Below are positions 58,561-64,000 of a DNA stretch of 64,000 nucleotides, piece after piece. The stretch is from Physcia stellaris (Eukaryota > Ascomycota > Lecanoromycetes > Caliciales > Physciaceae), in NCBI GenBank assembly GCA_018902385.1, contig JABSSW010000005.1, positions 930,001 to 994,000 on the forward strand. Reading direction: 5' to 3'. Under the pieces are notes generated by a model that was not told the origin of the DNA, searched no databases, and worked only from the letters and a program-made list of their open reading frames with translations. Numbering within the stretch: position 1 is the first letter of the stretch; each line of letters begins with the position of its first letter. The translations under genes and the position numbers were made by a program.

Positions 58561-60460
58561 TTGACTGATATATAGTACATCTGCCTGCATTTCTAACCTA
58601 CTGATAAGTAGGGAAGCTACGGTAATTGTTATAACTTACTACGTCATCACATCACTTCCTCTTCACGCAGTTCTCATGTCTCGTACATCAATTCAATCAT
58701 CATCAAACATTCATCAACGAATCTCTTCCACCAGAGTAACGACAACCATTTCTCATCCAGGATATAAGGAACATCATTTGAATGTTATCTACATTGAGTA
58801 CCTCAGTATCATTTTTTAATGCAAGATTTAAACACCCTTTAGCAGCTCGAGACTTCGTGCTCGAGATGCGTGTATCATATCAGTTGACAAAATTGGCTAT
58901 TAATGCCACGCAGCGAGGCTGGGGAATCAAAAATAGTATATCTGCCTCAACGTAAGTTCCGCGTTACAACTTCGGTAATCTTGTATCATGCAGGGTGGCT
59001 TCAGATTCTCCAACTGTAAAGTCGTCGTCAACTGCTGTGGGTGTATTGCTAGGCATTTGGGCTTCGTGGGAGAGAGCTCAACCTGGAAAAAAAACTTAAT
59101 GGGAGGAGACTGGGTGCCATGCACTTGATAACGGGTAAATTCCAAAATCTACTTCTTCAACATCTCCGACTCTATTTGGGCTGGCTGGACCAGAATGCTG
59201 AAGCAAGTAAACGAAATTGCAGAGGTTGGGACTTGGCAAGTCGATATAGACGACCTTCCTCTCGAGCTTCTGGTTTCTGCAACTTTCATTCTTCTTATTC
59301 TGAAACCGAGATTACATACTATCCTTCCCTTTTTGAAGTCCCTTCTGATCTATTTTATGCCTCTTGGGCGACGTCTGTGAATTTCCTGCGGCGGTTAGGG
59401 TCTTGGGATTCGAAAAGCGCTTGGTTTCGACACAGTGACGAGTCCAGTTTGGCACGCTCTAATCTTCGTAGGCATAATGCTCTCTAACCACCGCTCACAC
59501 TCTGAAAATACATTTTGATCTAGCAATCAGATGTATGAGGCTTAGCCGTCGCCGACTTTCGTTTGTTGGGTTGTTAAACGCTTTGAGTTTCGTGAGAGAG
59601 ACCTCGGGCGGGAAAAAGAACTGAATGCAAAGAAATTGCGATGTCATTGCAGTTGATGACTGATGATACTTCAAGAATTGTTTGAGGGCGAGAATTGTTT
59701 GAGAGCGATTCGTTAATATGCAAAGATCGCTCAAAGCTTGGAAGTTATCATAAAACAAAAGCGAACTTTCATCCCGAAGACAATTAGTATTGGTTCATGA
59801 ACGGTGATGTCCCTTCACTTACAGCGATGTGAAATATATCCCAGTGTTGATTTCTTCCGTAATGGAGCTGGCATCCAGAGTCAGGGTAAGTTTATCTTGG
59901 ATAATACCACTAACGCGGAACGGTATTAATGTATCCCCACAATTTTTCATGAAGATGATCTGCATTACACTCGGAAGAAAGTGGAAGCATCCAAGGTCGA
60001 TAGAGAAAGCTTGTAAAATAAACAGTCAGCTCTCGGAACGAGAAATTGCTTCGGTACAATGTCTGCGTAGACGTATGGAAGTATAGTTTCTGGTCTCCAA
60101 GATATTATGCAGCCTGCTGGTTATTAGGAAGCTACGGGCATCCCTATAACTTATTTTGCCGCCAAATCATCATCTATACGCAGTTCCCGTCTCTCGTACA
60201 TCAGCTCAAACATCCATCGATCCGCCCACCCACCCAGGATATGAGTCCCCACCCTCCCACCCACAGCATGACAATTAAGGTCGGGTTATCGTATGATTCC
60301 GCCACATCATTCACCTCATCACGCCTTTATCGTGGAAACTATCTCCCACCTGTACAAATTGAACTTGCCACTCCAACAATCTGCCTTAGTGGAACCATGT
60401 CATGGCCGTCCACTGTGCCAGCGAATAGCGATGGATCTGATGAAGGCGCCGCGGTCAAAG
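58561..60460. other. Non-G-rich interval inside the telomere-like repeats
   Basis: Contains no TTAGGGTGGGGG copies. A separate diverged repeat, beginning CCTACTGATAAGTAGGGAAG and ending near the CGCAGTTCTCATGTCTCGTA region, occurs at about 58600-58720 and 60115-60215, with a partial copy at about 57585-57650. Another diverged pair lies at about 59040-59105 and 59565-59630 (TTTCGTGAGAGAGACCT-like). Short frames on both strands have no recognised domain. Confidence 0.4.
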
Positions 60461-62725
60461 TCGTGGTGTTAGGGTGGGGGTTATCCGTTTGGGGAGAGGC
60501 TGTTGGTTTGTGCAAGCAAAGTGGTGATATTAGGGTGGGGTTTGTTTGTTGGGAGGAGAGGGTTTTGATGTACGGTGTAGAGGCTCTATTCTCGTACATT
60601 GTACAAGCAAAAGTAGTGGTACAGACAAAGGTGATGATGCATGAAAGGCAGTGGTGCAGGCAAAGATTTTGGTGTTAGGGTGGGGGTTATTCGTTTCGGG
60701 GAAGCTGATGGTGTGTGCTGTAGAGCATTTTTCATCTTTTATCAATCGCTGTCAAAAGGGGTGGTACAAGCAGAAGTAGTGGTACAGTCAAAGTAGTGGT
60801 TTTAGGGTGGGGGTTTGTTCGTTTGGGGAGAGATTGGTGTAAAACCTCTATTCTTGCAAATTGCCCAATCCAAAATAATAGTGTTAGGATGGGGATTTGT
60901 TCGTTTGGGGGAGAATTTTGTTGTATAATGGGCAACCTCTATCCTCGTACATTGTACGAGCAAGAACAGTAATGCACGCAAGGCAGTGGTGTTGGTGGTG
61001 TTAGGGTGGGGGTTCGTTTGTTTGAGCGAAAGTCTTTGGCGTGTGGTGTAAAGTCTCTATCCTCGCAAGTCAGAATAGTAGTGTCAGGATGGGGATTTGT
61101 TCATTTAGGGAGAGGTTTTTAGCGTATAGTGTAAAGCTTCCATCTTCGCACATCGTACAAGCAAACAGTGGTGTCAGGATCGGGGTTTGTTTGTTTGGGG
61201 GAGGTTGTTGGTGTGTAATGTAGAGTCTTTTTCCTCGTACATTGTACGTTCTCTGAACGATTCCAAGGGTAGTATGTTTCGGACAGGCCGTATACGTCAT
61301 ATGGTTTTAAAATGAGTCAGCGACACAATTGTAAATCTTCATGCACTTTGTGATCAATCTGGGATCAATGGCATCATCGACGCGGAAAGGTCGTGGTACA
61401 TGTAGAAGTAGTGGACTCGGCGGTGTTAGGGTGGGGGTTTGTCCGTTTGAGGGAAGATTGTTGGGAGTCGCTGTTTTCGTTTTACTAACCGCTGTCCCGC
61501 TTAACGAAGTGAAAAATCGACTTTCATACATTACGCTTCAATGCTCGCTTAAGTAGTGATGCAGGTAAATTGATGGGCTTAGTGGTGTTAAGGTGGGGGC
61601 TTGTCTGCTGAGGAGAGATTGTTGATGTGTGACGTCAAAACTTAATTCTCATAAGTTGTACATTTAATCGAGCGGAAAGCTAGTGGTACCAGTGTGAGGG
61701 TTTGTTGGGTTGGTGGTTGATAATATGCCGCGTAGAATCTTTATTTCAGGATTTTGTACGTTGTACTCGCGGAAAAGCTGTTGTACACAAAGAAGTATTG
61801 GTGTTAGGGTGGGTGTTTGCTTGTTAGGTGATAGGCTGTTGAGGTGTAGTATAGAATCTCTATCTTCGTAAGTTGTACGTTCAATCAATCGCAAAAGCAT
61901 CGGTACATGAAAGAGTAGTGTCTCATGCAAGTAGTGATATCAGGATGTGTGTTAGGGTGGGGGTTTGTTTGTTTGGAGAGAGATGGTTGATTGTGGTGTA
62001 GAGTATTCAATTCAGTAGAGTATACGTTCAATTCACGGAGAAGTGTTTGTATAAGCAAAACTAGTGATGTTAAGATGGGGGTCTGTCGAATGAGAGATTA
62101 TTGATGTGTGATGTAGAGCCTTTAATCTCTTTTATTGTGGATCAAGAGTGGCGGTTTCCGCAAAGCAACCGTTTGAGCCAAGTAGTTTTAGGGTGGGGGT
62201 TTGATTGTTCGGGAGAGGTCGCTGGTGTGATTTAGTGCTTCTGTTCTCGTACGAACAACGGCTCGAAAAAGCGATAATACAAGCAAAGTCGAGGTGTTAG
62301 GGTGGGGGTTCGTTTGTATGATGATAAGTATTGCTGTATGATGTAGAATGTTTATTCTCGTACGAGGGGTCGCGCGGAAAGAGTGGTACAAGCAAGTAGG
62401 TGTTAGGGTGGGGGTTTGTTTGTTTGAGAAGACGTCGTTGGCGTGTACTGTAGCGTCTTTATTCTCTTATGCTGTGTGTTCGTTCCCGTGGAAGATTACT
62501 GATACATACCAAGTAATGATACAAGTCAAGGAGTGGTGTTAGGGTGGGGGTTTGGTTGTATGGGGAAAGGTACTTTTGCTGAGAGGTCGTTGATCTCCGG
62601 TGTACAATCTCTATATTCGTACAATGTAGGTTCAATCGTGCGGAAAAGTTGTGGTGCAAGCATAGTGGAGGTTCATGCAAAGTAGTGTTAGGGTGGGGGT
62701 TCGTTCGTTTGGGGGAGTTCGTTCG
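60461..62725 (+). repeat. Telomere-like G-rich repeat array, right part
   Basis: About nineteen further units in the same orientation, starting near 60468, 60529, 60673, 60801, 60884, 60998, 61081, 61172, 61424, 61586, 61692, 61801, 61952, 62068, 62186, 62298, 62401, 62539 and 62688. Some carry GGATGGGG instead of GGGTGGGG. Many units also contain the near-palindrome TCGTACATTGTACGA. Minus-strand frames give recurrent NPHPNTTTL/QTPTLTP-like peptides, which are translations of the repeat. Confidence 0.75.
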
Positions 62726-64000
62726 AGTTTGCTGTAGAGTCTTGATATCATATTTATCAAGCGCTGTATCGCTTAACGCGGTAATGGTTGAAAGTTTTGT
62801 TAATGTCGCAGATCTTGGACGAAGAATTCCGGCGTTGACTGAGATCGAACACGGGAAGATCAGGTTTGAAACAGATGCCGCTCGAGTAGATTCAAGGGTT
62901 TTCGACAATGAGGTCTACATCGACAAGCATCGTGGAGGTTCTTAATGTTCCTCCATTCCGAAATACGTCTCGCTTCGTGGTCCGGCAACTAGAGGGATTT
63001 CGTTTGTTTATTTGAAGAGTTCTATCATCATCCAGATATGGGCTGCGCTTCTCTCGCCCAGACTATGAGTTCTTCGCCACAACAGAACTGACTGGAAGTT
63101 GCGAGAAACCTTGTTAAAGTAGTTCACCATTTGTCTGGGGTCAAAAGGAGAAGGTTTTATCCTGTTTGTCTTCGGAGGCGGTCAATTATGTGATTATAGC
63201 AGTCTTTTTGCGGCAAGAGGTATAGATGGACATGATGGAAGCAATCGGAAAAATTGAACTTTGAGTTAGGATATGAAGTTAAACTCTCACCGAGGATGTG
63301 AAACAGGCGAGAATAATTTACTCCTTTCTCGGCTTTTATGCATCGGAATTCCAGTATGGAAGCTTGGATATCATAGCGCTTTGATAAGATACATGACACA
63401 GCCCCGAACAGTAATTCCCGATGTTCCGACTGGCGGAGTCCAGGAGATCAGAGCGATGGCAAAGGACAGGGAAGTTGTTCGCCCTCTACGGATTCGATAC
63501 CATTTGGGTTCTACAGTCGGTAATCACGGATCCTTCGGTGATGTAACTGTACCGGAAGCTATCTCAGACTTCAATATCTGCTTTCGTGGTGTCGCAGAGG
63601 AGGGAGAATACCCTTTCGAAGCAAGCGAATAGAATGTATGCCGACATCTTCAGTGTTTTGCGTGTCTAATCTGGTCGTGTTGATCAAGAGACAAGTGCTG
63701 GCAGGCATTTCCGCATGCTGCTCGCGCAAGTGTTCAGTTCAACGGCTTTCTGTATTAGGTTTTGATGGGCTGAAAACGAATCTACCACTGAGGCTAGAGA
63801 CAAAAAATTTGGTGATGTGAAACAGGCCTGGCTTCACAATACTAGGGAAGAAACGAGATGAGTCAGATGTCGAGTTCTGACAAGCGATTTGATACAGGCT
63901 CGAGGCCTTTTGTGAAGTAATGGTCGATTTTCCGACTCGATGTCCGAGCTACCATGGAGGAGGAAGAGAATCGCCCGTCTATAAGAGTCAATGAAATAAA
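62726..64000. other. Right-end region, mostly unassigned
   Basis: Ordinary composition to the window edge. One 119-aa frame at 63273-63632 is listed separately; nothing else recognised. Confidence 0.35.
63273..63632 (+). CDS. Hypothetical ORF, 119 aa
   Basis: ATG at 63273. The C-terminal two thirds look protein-like (VIPDVPTGGVQEIRAMAKDR, SFGDVTVPEAISDF), with balanced composition including Gly and Pro, unlike the frames in the AT blocks. No family recognised, no neighbour to suggest a role; may be an exon of a larger gene. Confidence 0.3.
   Translation: MKLNSHRGCETGENNLLLSRLLCIGIPVWKLGYHSALIRYMTQPRTVIPDVPTGGVQEIRAMAKDREVVRPLRIRYHLGSTVGNHGSFGDVTVPEAISDFNICFRGVAEEGEYPFEASE

Noticed and set aside
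60339-62908. Minus-strand proteins with NPHPNTTTL / QTPTLTP repeats
   Set aside because: They are read-through of the degenerate G-rich repeat units on the opposite strand.
1-64000. tRNA, rRNA or riboswitch genes
   Set aside because: None recognised by eye on either strand; a covariance-model search would be needed to exclude small ones.

Overview
The window comes from a filamentous ascomycete (Pezizomycotina-type) genome. Genes carry 40-60 bp spliceosomal introns with GTNNGT donors and CTAAC/CTGAC-like branch sites. The gene content is typically fungal: a fungal-rhodopsin-domain protein, an NRPS-like enzyme, a CYP52-type P450, a VMAT-like MFS transporter and an OrsD-domain protein. I could not fix genus or class. 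No rRNA, tRNA or CRISPR array was recognised.

The window alternates between GC-balanced gene islands and extremely AT-rich blocks. Layout: AT block I (1-7285); gene island 1 (7.3-22.4 kb); a transitional gene-poor stretch (22.4-26.1 kb); a composite of at least three related repeat-bearing elements A, B and C (26.1-39.3 kb); gene island 2 (39.3-49.7 kb); AT block II, a 6.5-kb unit bounded by inverted repeats (49.71-56.25 kb); and a region of telomere-like G-rich repeats (57.2-62.7 kb) with little recognisable coding content.

Island 1 looks like a biosynthetic cluster with a polyamine flavour. It holds an ATP-grasp ligase fused to a methyltransferase, a GNAT acetyltransferase, ornithine decarboxylase, a VMAT-like MFS transporter and an agmatine/peptidyl-arginine deiminase. 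The transporter and deiminase share a divergent promoter with a 14-bp inverted repeat. A rhodopsin-domain membrane protein follows. Island 2 holds an A-T-C NRPS-like enzyme, a P-loop sulfotransferase-like protein with a C-terminal membrane helix, a processive family-2 glycosyltransferase and a CYP52-like P450 whose frame is broken twice. Together these suggest a modified (hydroxylated, glycosylated, acylated) lipid pathway, now probably damaged.

The unusual part is 26.1-39.3 kb. Elements A, B and C share one plan: a short terminus, a perfect 20-22 bp palindrome, a telomere-like GGTGGGGTTAGGG tract, a ~183-bp satellite array, a minisatellite with a near-palindromic TTCRTGCAYGAA core, an ACAC-rich leader with a TTTTATTG microsatellite, and an OrsD-type double zinc-finger ORF. 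Each element has its own cassette word (A GGTACCGGTGC; B ATCGGTACCGAAGC; C TTGGAACCCGAGC). That word occurs both in its terminal palindrome and in its satellite units, while the flanking unit sequence is common to all three. A and B lie tail to tail, B's terminus is joined to a broken OrsD copy of C, and C's terminus is joined to the 3' end of the NRPS-like gene. This is what one would expect if chromosome ends were capped by such elements and later fused.

The AT-rich DNA is almost devoid of GG and CC dinucleotides while CA/TG are kept. Decay within the satellite arrays follows the same rule (CC to TC, GG to GA). This is not the classical CpA-directed RIP signature.
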